Shown here in pieces: positions 41,509-49,588 of a stretch of DNA of 64,000 nucleotides (within the stretch, counting starts at the first letter, position 1; the number at the start of each line of letters is the position of its first letter). The position numbers and the translations under genes are program-made. Source of the stretch: FEN-1191 sp036490715 (GTDB lineage Bacteria > Pseudomonadota > Gammaproteobacteria > Steroidobacterales > Steroidobacteraceae); the NCBI GenBank assembly GCA_036490715.1, contig DASXDL010000004.1, positions 23,143 through 87,142 on the forward strand, read 5' to 3'. A model generated the notes under the pieces. That model had not been told where the DNA came from, ran no database searches, and saw nothing but the letters and a program-made list of their open reading frames with translations.

Positions 41509-42357
41509 TTAGGGCAATGCGCTCACGACCCTCTGTTCCTGGACCCCAAGGCCCGAAATCGACAGGCGCATCACATCCCCGGCCTTAAGGTATACCGGCG
41601 GTTTGCGCCCAAGTCCAACCCCTGGCGGCGTACCGGTGGCGATCACGTCACCGGGCAGCAGGCTCATGAAGCGGCTGGTGTAACTGACAATTTCCCGACA
41701 GCCGAAAATCATGGTGCGGGTATTGCCGCGCTGCATCGACTTGCCGTTGACCTCGAGTGACAGATCCAGCCCCTGCGGATCGGGCACCTCGTCACGCGTC
41801 ACCAGCCACGGACCAATCGGACCGAAGGTATCGCAGCCCTTGCCCTTGTCCCACTGACCGCCGCGCTCGAGCTGGAACTCGCGCTCGGACACATCGTTGA
41901 CCAGGCAGTAGCCGGCCACATGCTCGAGGGCATGCTCCAGGCTGACATCGCGCGCGACCGAGCCGATCACGATGCCCAGCTCCACCTCCCAGTCGGTCTT
42001 CACCGAGCCGCGCGGCAGCAGCACCGGATCGCTGGGACCGCTGATGCAGCTGTTGGCCTTCAGAAACAGGATCGGTTCGGCCGGGATCGCCATGCCCGCT
42101 TCCTCGGCATGATCGCGGTAATTGAGCCCCACGCACACGAACTTGCCGATGCCGGTCAGCGGCACACCCAGGCGTGGCTGCTCGGCAACGCGCGGCAGGC
42201 TATCGGGCTTGAGGTTGCTCAGGGCGCGCAGGCCATCCGGACTTAAGGTCGAGGGCCCGATGTCCGCTATCGACCCTGACAGGTCGCGCAGTTGCCCCTG
42301 AGCGTCGATCAAGCCGGGTTTCTCGCGACCGGGAGAGCCGTATCGAACGAGTTTCAT
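41509..42357 (-). CDS. Fumarylacetoacetate hydrolase family protein
   Basis: A 282-residue FAH-family enzyme. Typical blocks are KFVCVGLNYRDHAEEAG, KTDWEVELGIVIG (metal-binding Glu pair and Asp), NDVSERE and GDVIATGTPPGVGLGRKPP. Family members hydrolyse or decarboxylate acylpyruvates and related 2-keto acids at the end of aromatic catabolic routes. AAGGA lies 9 nt before the ATG at 42357. It follows the dehydrogenase gene by 70 nt. Confidence 0.93.
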   Translation of the reverse strand: MKLVRYGSPGREKPGLIDAQGQLRDLSGSIADIGPSTLSPDGLRALSNLKPDSLPRVAEQPRLGVPLTGIGKFVCVGLNYRDHAEEAGMAIPAEPILFLKANSCISGPSDPVLLPRGSVKTDWEVELGIVIGSVARDVSLEHALEHVAGYCLVNDVSEREFQLERGGQWDKGKGCDTFGPIGPWLVTRDEVPDPQGLDLSLEVNGKSMQRGNTRTMIFGCREIVSYTSRFMSLLPGDVIATGTPPGVGLGRKPPVYLKAGDVMRLSISGLGVQEQRVVSALP

Positions 42358-42427
42358 CGTGCGCGATCCTTTGCCAAGCAACAGGCCGTGGGCGACGGCG
42401 GCGGACGGGAGGATAGCAGGTGGGAGG

Positions 42428-43414
42428 CTACAGACCGGCGCGGTTGCGGCCGCGCACCGACGGGTTGACCACATTCACGGGCCATTCCCGAGTGAGCACG
42501 CGGCGCACCTCATTGGGCGCACCCGACTGCAGTCCGATCATCGCCTGCTCGCTGTACCAGGCCGCGTGCGGATTGATGATGACATTGTCCCGGCCGCGTA
42601 ACGGGTGCGCCTCGGGCAGCGGCTCAGGATCGGTCGTGTCGAGCGCGCAGCCGGCGATCGTGCGAGTATCCAGTGCCCGCACCAGCGCATCGGTCTGCAC
42701 GATCGGACCGCGCGCGCAGTTGATCAGATAGGCACTCGGTTTCATGCGCGCAAAGGCGGCATCGTTCATCATGTGGCGCGTCTGCGGCATCAGTGGCGGA
42801 TGTAGCGAGACGAAATCCGATTGCGTCAGTAGGTCTTCGAACGCGGTTCTCGTTCCCGGGACGTCGAACTGTCCCTGCGGCACATGGGGATCGGCATAAA
42901 GAATCTTCATGCCAAAGGCCGCGCCGCGCCGCGACACCTGGCGCGCAATATTGCCAAAGCCGATCAGACCGAGCGTGCTGCCGGCGATGCGATAGATCGG
43001 CTTGCCGGCGGTCACCTCCCAACGCGAAGCGCGCACCAGGCGGTCGAACTGCACCACCTTGCGGGCACAGGCGAGCAGCAGTGCCATCGCGTGCTCGGCC
43101 ACCTCCTCGATGCAGTAGCTCGGATTGTTGGTGACGATGATGCCGGCATCGCTGGCGGCCGCCAGATCGATGGTATCCACCCCGATGCCATAGCGCGCAA
43201 TGATGCGGCAGGCCGGCATCCGAGCGATCACCTCGGCGGTGATGGGACCGGCATAGGTATTGAGCAGAGCCACGCAGTCGGCCGCCTGCGCGAGAAAATC
43301 GGCCGGCGACTTGGTCTGCAGTGCGACCAGCTGCGCCAGGCTGCCGAGAATGCGCTGCTCCACGTCCAGCGACTCCCAGACGTAGTCGGTGACGACGACC
43401 TTCAATTTATCCAT
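42428..43414 (-). CDS. D-2-hydroxyacid dehydrogenase, CtBP-like
   Basis: A 328-residue NAD-dependent D-2-hydroxyacid dehydrogenase. The NAD motif is GLIGFGNIARQV, catalytic Arg is in NCARGPI, Glu in TTDPEPLPE and His in INPHAAWYSEQA. The HAAWYSEQ block and the PVNVVNP C-terminus are typical of the C-terminal-binding-protein branch of the family. Its start overlaps the PEP-synthase-like gene by 13 nt. Substrate unknown. Confidence 0.93.
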   Translation of the reverse strand: MDKLKVVVTDYVWESLDVEQRILGSLAQLVALQTKSPADFLAQAADCVALLNTYAGPITAEVIARMPACRIIARYGIGVDTIDLAAASDAGIIVTNNPSYCIEEVAEHAMALLLACARKVVQFDRLVRASRWEVTAGKPIYRIAGSTLGLIGFGNIARQVSRRGAAFGMKILYADPHVPQGQFDVPGTRTAFEDLLTQSDFVSLHPPLMPQTRHMMNDAAFARMKPSAYLINCARGPIVQTDALVRALDTRTIAGCALDTTDPEPLPEAHPLRGRDNVIINPHAAWYSEQAMIGLQSGAPNEVRRVLTREWPVNVVNPSVRGRNRAGL

Positions 43415-44703
43415 CGCACCACGCCCGCCACTCCGTCGACCGCCACCTGGCGACCGTCGGGTATGCGCTGGGTGGCGTCGCGCACGCCCAGGACCATGGG
43501 AATGCCGCGCTCGCGCGCCAACGACGCCAGGTGGGAGGTGCTGCCACCCAGTTCGGTCACGACGCCGGCGACGCGCGCGAGGATGCGGCCCAGCGCCGGC
43601 CCGGCAATGCGCGTGATCAGAACATCACCCGGACCGACCCGCGAAAGTTCGCACTCGCAAGTGACCACGCAGGCACGCCCGGTGCCCCAACCGACGCCGG
43701 CCGGCTGACCGCGCGCGCGCGGATGCTGCGACCACGCCGGATCCGGCGCCGCACCCTGCTGCAATGACAGCGGCCGCGATTGCAGCAGCTTGAATCCGGT
43801 CGCATCCAGCGCCCACTCGATCTCCACCGCTCGCCCCATGATGCGTTCGGCGCCGGCAAGATACCCGGCAAGCTCCTGCACGCGCTCAACGCTCAGGCAC
43901 GGCGACCGTAGGTCGCGCCCGCCTGGGGGGGACACAGCGTCGGCCGAGTGTTGATGGCATCCGGCCGCGTGGCGGCCGCTGCCGGCCGTGACGCCGATCA
44001 GGGTACCGTCGCGCGCGACATCGTAACGATCCGGGACCACCTCGCCCTGAGCAATCGCCGATCCCAGGCCCGAGGTGGCGCTCAACAGCATGCTGCCGGC
44101 CGCGGTGCGACTTAAGCCACCGCCGGATGCGCGCGCGTCGATCAACGGCTGCACCAGCACCGCCATCGCCGTATCGGCCGGACTGGCGCCCTGCCCCTGC
44201 AGGTAGCGCAGCATGCGCGGCGACCAGAGCGATGCCCAGCAGGCGCGCACCGCGGTGAGAAAGTCCGCCTGGCTGTCCAATCCGAGGTAGCTCTCGAACT
44301 GCCCGGCGCAGCTCGAGCCGTGCCGGTCTTCGACCAGCGACGAGGAGCGCACCGCCAGCGGCACGCCGCCAGTGCTCTCGCGCAGCAGCTGCCATGCGCC
44401 CAGCAGCGGTTCCAGGATCTGATTCACGATCGGGCGCGCGGACAGTGCCAGACGCACCGCGATCGCCTGTCGGCGCGCGCGCATGACGTCGACGTCATCG
44501 CGGCCGCGGGGAATGGTCAGATCCAGCCCCAGTGCCGCCAGTTGGATCCAGTAGGCGTCGGCCTCGATGCAGAAGCCTTCCGGAATCGGCAGGCCGGCGC
44601 GGCCCAGCGCGGCCAGATTGGCCGCCTTGGGCCCGACGCGTTCCGGCAGCAGCGCCGCCGGCGCGGTGATCGGAAAGACCAGCGAGGCTTGCGACAGCGT
44701 CAC
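43402..44703 (-). CDS. Two-domain PEP synthase-like phosphotransferase
   Basis: A 433-residue protein. Residues 15-310 form a PPDK/PEP-synthase ATP-binding domain (VGPKAANLAALGRAGLPIPEGF, AVRSSSLVEDRHGSSCAGQFESYL split by a short gap, IEWALDATGFKLLQSRPL). Residues 350-430 form the mobile phosphohistidine domain with GGSTSHLASLARERGIP. The C-terminal PEP/pyruvate barrel of PEP synthase (about 790 residues) is absent, and there is no rifampin-binding insert. It may phosphorylate an unknown metabolite, as in phenylphosphate synthase-type systems. Confidence 0.85.
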   Translation of the reverse strand: MTLSQASLVFPITAPAALLPERVGPKAANLAALGRAGLPIPEGFCIEADAYWIQLAALGLDLTIPRGRDDVDVMRARRQAIAVRLALSARPIVNQILEPLLGAWQLLRESTGGVPLAVRSSSLVEDRHGSSCAGQFESYLGLDSQADFLTAVRACWASLWSPRMLRYLQGQGASPADTAMAVLVQPLIDARASGGGLSRTAAGSMLLSATSGLGSAIAQGEVVPDRYDVARDGTLIGVTAGSGRHAAGCHQHSADAVSPPGGRDLRSPCLSVERVQELAGYLAGAERIMGRAVEIEWALDATGFKLLQSRPLSLQQGAAPDPAWSQHPRARGQPAGVGWGTGRACVVTCECELSRVGPGDVLITRIAGPALGRILARVAGVVTELGGSTSHLASLARERGIPMVLGVRDATQRIPDGRQVAVDGVAGVVRWIN

Positions 44704-44716
44704 GGTGCCCCCGCCG

Positions 44717-45982
44717 TTACGTCAGGAAGCGCGAGTACCCCGGCAGCGGATCGACCACCGTGATGCGCTCGACCGGGAACCCCGAGACGATTTCGATCGA
44801 GTCATCGTGAACGATCAACATCTCCTCGATGCGCACTCCCCACTGATAGCGCTTGCCGTGCTGGGTCTCGAGCGCAAACACCATCCCGGCCTTGATCTCG
44901 ACCGGAAAATCGAGTGACCAGATACGCGAGATCACCGGTGTGTCGTACTGCGCCAGCCCAAGCCCATGGCCCCAGAGGTTGGCAGCGGCCTGATCCTCAT
45001 CCTCGTAGCCCCAGGTCTCCATCGCCGAGGGCCACTTGGCGGCGATCTCACGCGTGGTGATGCCCACGCGCACGGTCTCGATCGCGTCGTACAGCCATTT
45101 CAGGGCGGTGGCATACACGTCCTTCTGTTCCTGCGTGGGCTCGCGGCCGACACAGTAGGTACGGTAGTAACACGACTTGTAGCCGTTCCAGGTCAGCGCC
45201 GCGAGGTCCATGAACACGATGTCGCCCGGCTTGATGATGCGGTCGGAGAAATTGCGCCAGTTCGGCCAGGTGTTCGGTCCGGAGGATACGATCACGTCCT
45301 CGACGTCCTCCATCCCGGGAATGGAGTACAGGAACTCCATGATGTGCGCGGTGACCTGATTTTCGGTCAGCCCGGGCTTGAGAAACTTCATGCATTCCCA
45401 GTGCGCCGCATCACCGATGGCGCCCACCATGCGCATGCACTCCTGCTCATCGACATTCTTGATTGCGCGCGCCTCCATCATCGGCGTCATGCCATCCACC
45501 CAGTCGACGCCGGCTTCCTTGAAAACCTGAATCATGTTGATGTCGACGAAGTCGACACCGAGCTTCATGCCGGCGACATTGCTCTTCTTCATCTCCTGCA
45601 AAACGCCCTGGGTAAACTTCTTTACCTGCACCACCGAGGCCGGTCCGGCCGCTCCCTTGATCCACGGGAACGCGTGGCGCACGTTGGCTTTGGGAATCCA
45701 CGGACAATGACGCTCGATCTGAAAACCGACATCGCCCTGCTCGAACAGTACCGGCGGGTCATCGCCGCACAGCATGGCGTAGCGCAGACCCGGTTTCAGG
45801 CGACACCAGCCCGGGGTCAGCGTCGCGGTCACGTAACGTATGTTTTCGTCATACATCAGCAGCAGTGCACCCAGGCCATGTGCCTTCATGCGCTCGCGTG
45901 CCCGCTCCAAACGATAGGTTCGCAGGCGCTCCCAGTTGACACGCTGCTGCCAATCCAATCCGACCGCACCGAAATTAGCCAT
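44717..45982 (-). CDS. M24 (creatinase-fold) family enzyme with altered metal site
   Basis: A 421-residue protein with an N-terminal creatinase-type domain and a C-terminal pita-bread fold. Aligned to M24B peptidases, metal ligands D259 (FMDLAA), H339 (GHGLGL), E372 (ALETQHG) and E386 (RIEEM) are kept, but the second Asp, normally in S-D-x-x-R-T, is Cys271 (YKSCYYRT). The second catalytic-side His is also missing (AQYDT). A peptidase, a creatinase-like hydrolase or a lyase are all possible. Starts 27 nt after the sigma gene, ends 13 nt before the PEP-synthase-like gene. Confidence 0.85.
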   Translation of the reverse strand: MANFGAVGLDWQQRVNWERLRTYRLERARERMKAHGLGALLLMYDENIRYVTATLTPGWCRLKPGLRYAMLCGDDPPVLFEQGDVGFQIERHCPWIPKANVRHAFPWIKGAAGPASVVQVKKFTQGVLQEMKKSNVAGMKLGVDFVDINMIQVFKEAGVDWVDGMTPMMEARAIKNVDEQECMRMVGAIGDAAHWECMKFLKPGLTENQVTAHIMEFLYSIPGMEDVEDVIVSSGPNTWPNWRNFSDRIIKPGDIVFMDLAALTWNGYKSCYYRTYCVGREPTQEQKDVYATALKWLYDAIETVRVGITTREIAAKWPSAMETWGYEDEDQAAANLWGHGLGLAQYDTPVISRIWSLDFPVEIKAGMVFALETQHGKRYQWGVRIEEMLIVHDDSIEIVSGFPVERITVVDPLPGYSRFLT

Positions 45983-46009
45983 CGATTATCTGCTCCTGGA
46001 CACTTGCTG

Positions 46010-46612
46010 CTAGGCGCCGCTGACGCGCGACTGCTTGCGGGCCTGCGGCTCGCTGACTCCATCCAGCCGCAGCCGGCAGTGCAATAGCGCCTGCGTGATG
46101 TACTTGCGTACCATCCGATCGGTGACCTTCAGGCAGGCTGCGATTTCGTTCTGGCTCAGGCCCTCGAGCCGATACATCAGAAATGCGCTGCGGACCTTGT
46201 CGGGCAACTCCTGCAGGCAGCGCGACAGCAGCAGCAGTTCCTCGTTGACCAGCAGCTGCCGCTCTGGCAGCCCAAACCCAATCGACTGATCCGCCGACAG
46301 CTCTTCGGTGACGCGGTCGCGCGTGGCCCGACGGCGCAGCCGGTCGATCGCCAGGTTGCCGGCCACACGGAACAGGTAGGCGCGCGCCAGCACCTGCGAA
46401 TCGGCATGACCCATCTGCAGCAGGCGCACGTAAGCCTCCTGCGCCACTTCCTTGGCGTCCTGCAACGATCGCAAGCGCGCCACCAGAAAGCCGATCAGGG
46501 CGCGGTTATGCTCGCGATACAGTTGCGCCACACTCTCGGCCTGCTGTGGAGGGGTCAGGATCGGACCCTTGAGCCGCACCGGCGGCATGTCATACGGGCG
46601 AATCGCCATCAT
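46010..46612 (-). CDS. FecI-like ECF sigma factor
   Basis: A 200-residue sigma-70 family protein with region 2 (REHNRALIGFLVARL, AYLFRVAGNLAIDRLRR) and region 4 (LPDKVRSAFLMYRLEGLSQNEIAACLKVTDRMVRKYI) of the FecI subgroup. Such sigma factors usually sit next to fecR and a TonB receptor. Here four catabolic genes separate it from the fecR fragment and receptor, all on the same strand. Two starts (Met1, Met2) are equivalent. Target promoters are unknown. Confidence 0.93.
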   Translation of the reverse strand: MMAIRPYDMPPVRLKGPILTPPQQAESVAQLYREHNRALIGFLVARLRSLQDAKEVAQEAYVRLLQMGHADSQVLARAYLFRVAGNLAIDRLRRRATRDRVTEELSADQSIGFGLPERQLLVNEELLLLSRCLQELPDKVRSAFLMYRLEGLSQNEIAACLKVTDRMVRKYITQALLHCRLRLDGVSEPQARKQSRVSGA

Positions 46613-46701
46613 CGGCCTCCCGCGGTTGTTGCGGGCCGCGCCTGGTTGTCCTGCAGCCGTGGCTGCGCGGCCTGTGTCACCGACTTTTGCATCGTGGTTA
46701 C

Positions 46702-46730
46702 GTTGCGCCTGTGTTGCCGATAGTTGCCGA
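46702..46730 (-). promoter_or_regulatory. Phased direct repeats upstream of the sigma gene
   Basis: On the plus strand GTTGCGCC (46702-46709), GTTGCCGA (46713-46720) and GTTGCCGA (46723-46730) recur at 10-11 bp intervals, one helical turn, 90-118 nt upstream of the sigma gene start. Such phasing is typical of activator or response-regulator sites. No partner regulator is identified. Confidence 0.35.
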
Positions 46731-46735
46731 AGCTT

Positions 46736-47560
46736 TCAGAACACGCTGACCCCGCCGTCAGCGAAAATCGTGGTTCCAGTGACGAACGCCGCCAGGTCCG
46801 AGGCCGCGAACAGCACCGCGCGCGCGACGTCATCCGGCTGGCCGATGCGTCCCAGTGGCACCAGCGCGCGCAGCCGCGCGTGCAGCTCCTGGTAGCTCTG
46901 TTGGGTCGCGCCGCCGCCGGCGCGGCTCATCGATTCGCTATAGCCCGGCGTGTCGGTCAGCGCCGGTGACACCGCCACCACGCGCACGCCTTGGGGCCCG
47001 AGCTCGGTCGCCAGCGCCTTGGTGAGGCCGTCGACGCCGTGCTTTGAGGCGACGTAGTGCGCCATCGCGGGTCGGCCGCGATAGCCGGACACCGAGGTGA
47101 TGTTGATGATGACGCCGCTCTTGGCCTCCGCCATGCGCCGTCCCGCCTCACGACAACCCAGGAACACTCCCTTGAGATTGGTGTCCTGGACCTGATCCCA
47201 TTCCTCGTTGCTGGTCTCAAGCAAGGTGCGCGGCGGATAGATACCGGCATTGTTGACCCAGATCTGGATGCCGCCGAATTTCTGCTGCGCGACTTCAGCC
47301 AGGTGCGCGACCGAACTCGCATCGCATACGTCGAGCGCCTCGGCCAGTGCGCGGACGCGAAACTCGCGCTCCAGGCCGGCGGCCGCCTCGGCCGCCGCCT
47401 TGGCATTGCGATCGCCGATCAGGATCTCGGCTCCGGCCTCCGCCAGCCGGCGTGCGATCGCAAGCCCGATGCCGCGCGCGCCGCCGGTAATCACTGCGTG
47501 ACGGCCAGCCAGTGACAGCAGTTGCTGCAGCGATCGGCCTGCGAGATCATCGCCGCTCAC
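46736..47560 (-). CDS. SDR family oxidoreductase
   Basis: A 274-residue classical SDR: TGGARGIGLAIAR, acidic NAD loop (IGDRNAK), NNAGIY, ITSVSGYRGRPAMAHYVASKHG with Ser/Tyr/Lys, and VTGTTIFADGGVSVF at the C-terminus, typical of bacterial 3-oxoacyl-ACP-reductase-like enzymes. Start at GTG 47560, 4 nt after the cupin stop; the longer reading lies inside the cupin gene. Co-transcribed with the cupin from the promoter at 48120-48148. Confidence 0.88.
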   Translation of the reverse strand: MSGDDLAGRSLQQLLSLAGRHAVITGGARGIGLAIARRLAEAGAEILIGDRNAKAAAEAAAGLEREFRVRALAEALDVCDASSVAHLAEVAQQKFGGIQIWVNNAGIYPPRTLLETSNEEWDQVQDTNLKGVFLGCREAGRRMAEAKSGVIINITSVSGYRGRPAMAHYVASKHGVDGLTKALATELGPQGVRVVAVSPALTDTPGYSESMSRAGGGATQQSYQELHARLRALVPLGRIGQPDDVARAVLFAASDLAAFVTGTTIFADGGVSVF

Positions 47561-47564
47561 GAAT

Positions 47565-47996
47565 TCAGTCCTCGTCCTTCTGCGTCTTGACGCCGTGCAG
47601 ACCGTGGGAGGTGTCCTTGACCGTGAAGAACACCACATCCTCGCCCGCCAGCGCCCGACCGAAGTGCCGGGTGCCGGCCGGGATGTAGATCACGGTGCCC
47701 GGGCGCATGACTTCGCGCTGGCCGTTCACGTTTGACTCCATCGCACCCTCGAGGATGTAGATCCACTGCTCGTTCGGGTGCGAATGCATCTCGGCACCGG
47801 TGCCGGCCGGCATGCGCATCAGCGCCGCCATCATGCGTTCGCCCTCGACACAGCCGCCGAACGCGGTCGAGTACTCCGGGCCGCCCATCACGGAATTAAC
47901 CCGCTTCAAATCGAAATGGTATTCACCGGGCCCGGCGCGCTTGACCCCGGGCGTCAGCGCTTCCGGCGGCTCGCTCGGCTTGTCTGTCTTCGACAT
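47565..47996 (-). CDS. Cupin domain protein
   Basis: A 143-residue single cupin. Motif 1 is GAEMHSHPNEQWIYILEG (His-x-His and Glu metal ligands) and motif 2 is GTVIYIPAGTRHFGRA (His ligand). Such stand-alone cupins are metal-dependent dioxygenases, isomerases or ligand sensors; no specific activity can be assigned. First gene of a leftward pair with the SDR, and the first gene behind one of the two matched promoters. Confidence 0.88.
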   Translation of the reverse strand: MSKTDKPSEPPEALTPGVKRAGPGEYHFDLKRVNSVMGGPEYSTAFGGCVEGERMMAALMRMPAGTGAEMHSHPNEQWIYILEGAMESNVNGQREVMRPGTVIYIPAGTRHFGRALAGEDVVFFTVKDTSHGLHGVKTQKDED

Positions 47997-48112
47997 GAAC
48001 GACCTCTTGTTTCCCCACCTGGTAATTCCGCGCCGCCTGCCAATCTCGCTGTCAGCGGCCCGGTCGTGGCGGCTGCCGCCGCCGATCCCGCCGGCTCAGC
48101 GCATACCTGCCA

Positions 48113-48148
48113 TATGTCTGTTATCTTACAACTTTGGAAAATTGTCAA
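48113..48148 (-). promoter_or_regulatory. Promoter A with operator-like element (cupin-SDR)
   Basis: On the minus strand a perfect -35 TTGACA (plus 48143-48148), 17-nt spacer and GATAAC (plus 48120-48125). The -10 lies within TTGTAAGATAACAGACA (plus 48115-48131). Exactly the same 17-mer at the same distance from TTGACA occurs in promoter B (50545-50578). A 12-bp dyad TGTnAnnTnACA within it fits a GntR/FadR-type site, and binding there would occlude the -10. The leader to the cupin ATG would be about 117 nt. Confidence 0.75.
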
Positions 48149-48259
48149 TGTGGCCGCAGCGGCAAATACGCCGTGGCCAATGCCAACGGGGGGCAAACGA
48201 TCGATGTCGTGTCAGACTGTCCTGCGGCGCATCGCGCCGGCCGTCCGCAAAGGTTCTTC

Positions 48260-49576
48260 ATGACGGACGAGGTCACGCACATCGCTAGCGCCAAGGCCAA
48301 CGCACTGCCCTCACCGGCCGGCATCTGGCGCGTCGTGGGTGCCGCGACCGCCGGCAGCCTGCTCGAGTGGTACGACTATTTCATCTACGCCACGGCGGCC
48401 GCGCTGCTGTGGGACAAACTGTTCTTTCCAAATCTGAGCGGCGTGTCCGGCCTGCTGGCATCGTATTCAACCTTTGCCGTGGGTTTTGCCGTGCGTCCGA
48501 TCGGCGCGCTGATTCTCTCCAATCTGGGTGATCGCATCGGCCGCAAGCCGGTGTTGGTGGCGACGCTGTGGTTGATGGGACTGGCGAGCGCCGCGATCGG
48601 CTTTCTGCCGACCCATGCCTCGATCGGCAACTGGGCGCCGGTACTGCTGGTGCTGTGCCGTGTGCTGCAGGGGATCGGCACCGGCGCCCAGTACAGCGGC
48701 GCGCTCGCGCTGGTGACCGAATACGCTCCCAAGCGCTGTGGCCTGTTCGGCGCATTTCCGGCGGCGACCGCGGACTTCGCGATTCTGTGCGCTTCCGGCG
48801 TGTTCTCGCTGGTGCAGCTCGCGCTCACGCCCGAGCAGTTCCTGGCCTGGGGTTGGCGCATCCCGTTCCTGCTGGCGCTGCTCGGGTTGGCGCTCGGGCA
48901 ATATCTGCGCTCGCACATCGATGAGACCCCGGAATTCAAGGCGCTCACGCGCCGGGCCGACAGCGTGGCGCGCGTGCCGGTGCGCGAGCTGTTGCAACAG
49001 CACTGGCGGCTGGTCATCGTCGCCATGGGTTCGAGTGCATCGGTCACCGCCGGCTACCTGTTCGTTGTCTGGTCGATGTCGTACGTCACCACCACGCTTG
49101 GCATGAGCCGCGCGGTGGCGCTCAATGCCACCATGGTCTGCTGCGGCCTGTCTGGACTTGCCGGCATTGCTTTCGGCGCACTGTCGGATCGGGTCGGCTG
49201 GCGCCCGATCATGCTGTTCGGCACGATCTGCGCGGTGCTGGTGCCCTTCCCGATGTTCTGGCTGTTCCAGACCCGCCATCCGGCGGCGATCTATGCCGCG
49301 CTGACGATCGCGTACGCATTCGGGCAGCGCGCCGTCAATGCGGTGCAACCCAAGTTCTTCCATGAATTCTTCCCGGCGCGGCTACGCTACAGCGGCATTG
49401 CGCTGTCGCGCGAGCCATTGCAGGCGCTGCTGTCTGGACCGATGCCGTTCGTCGCCACCGCGCTGTCGGCCTGGTATGCCGGCAGCTACCTGCCGGTGGC
49501 CTGGCTGATGATCACGCTCGGTCTGTTCACGCTGGTGACGGTGATCGGCGCTCCGCACGTGCGACCGGTGCAGTGA
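48260..49576 (+). CDS. MFS transporter, metabolite:H+ symporter (MHS) type
   Basis: A 438-residue transporter with 12 helices. It shows the MHS signatures SLLEWYDYFIYATAAALL in the first helix, RPIGALILSNLGDRIGRKPVL in the loop 2-3 region, and RVLQGIGTGAQYSGAL. Substrates of this subfamily are carboxylates and related metabolites, for example alpha-ketoglutarate, shikimate or aromatic acids. ATG 48260 has AAGG upstream. It is divergent from the cupin-SDR pair and converges with the next SDR. Confidence 0.92.
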   Translation: MTDEVTHIASAKANALPSPAGIWRVVGAATAGSLLEWYDYFIYATAAALLWDKLFFPNLSGVSGLLASYSTFAVGFAVRPIGALILSNLGDRIGRKPVLVATLWLMGLASAAIGFLPTHASIGNWAPVLLVLCRVLQGIGTGAQYSGALALVTEYAPKRCGLFGAFPAATADFAILCASGVFSLVQLALTPEQFLAWGWRIPFLLALLGLALGQYLRSHIDETPEFKALTRRADSVARVPVRELLQQHWRLVIVAMGSSASVTAGYLFVVWSMSYVTTTLGMSRAVALNATMVCCGLSGLAGIAFGALSDRVGWRPIMLFGTICAVLVPFPMFWLFQTRHPAAIYAALTIAYAFGQRAVNAVQPKFFHEFFPARLRYSGIALSREPLQALLSGPMPFVATALSAWYAGSYLPVAWLMITLGLFTLVTVIGAPHVRPVQ

Positions 49577-49588
49577 ACGCCGATGTCG

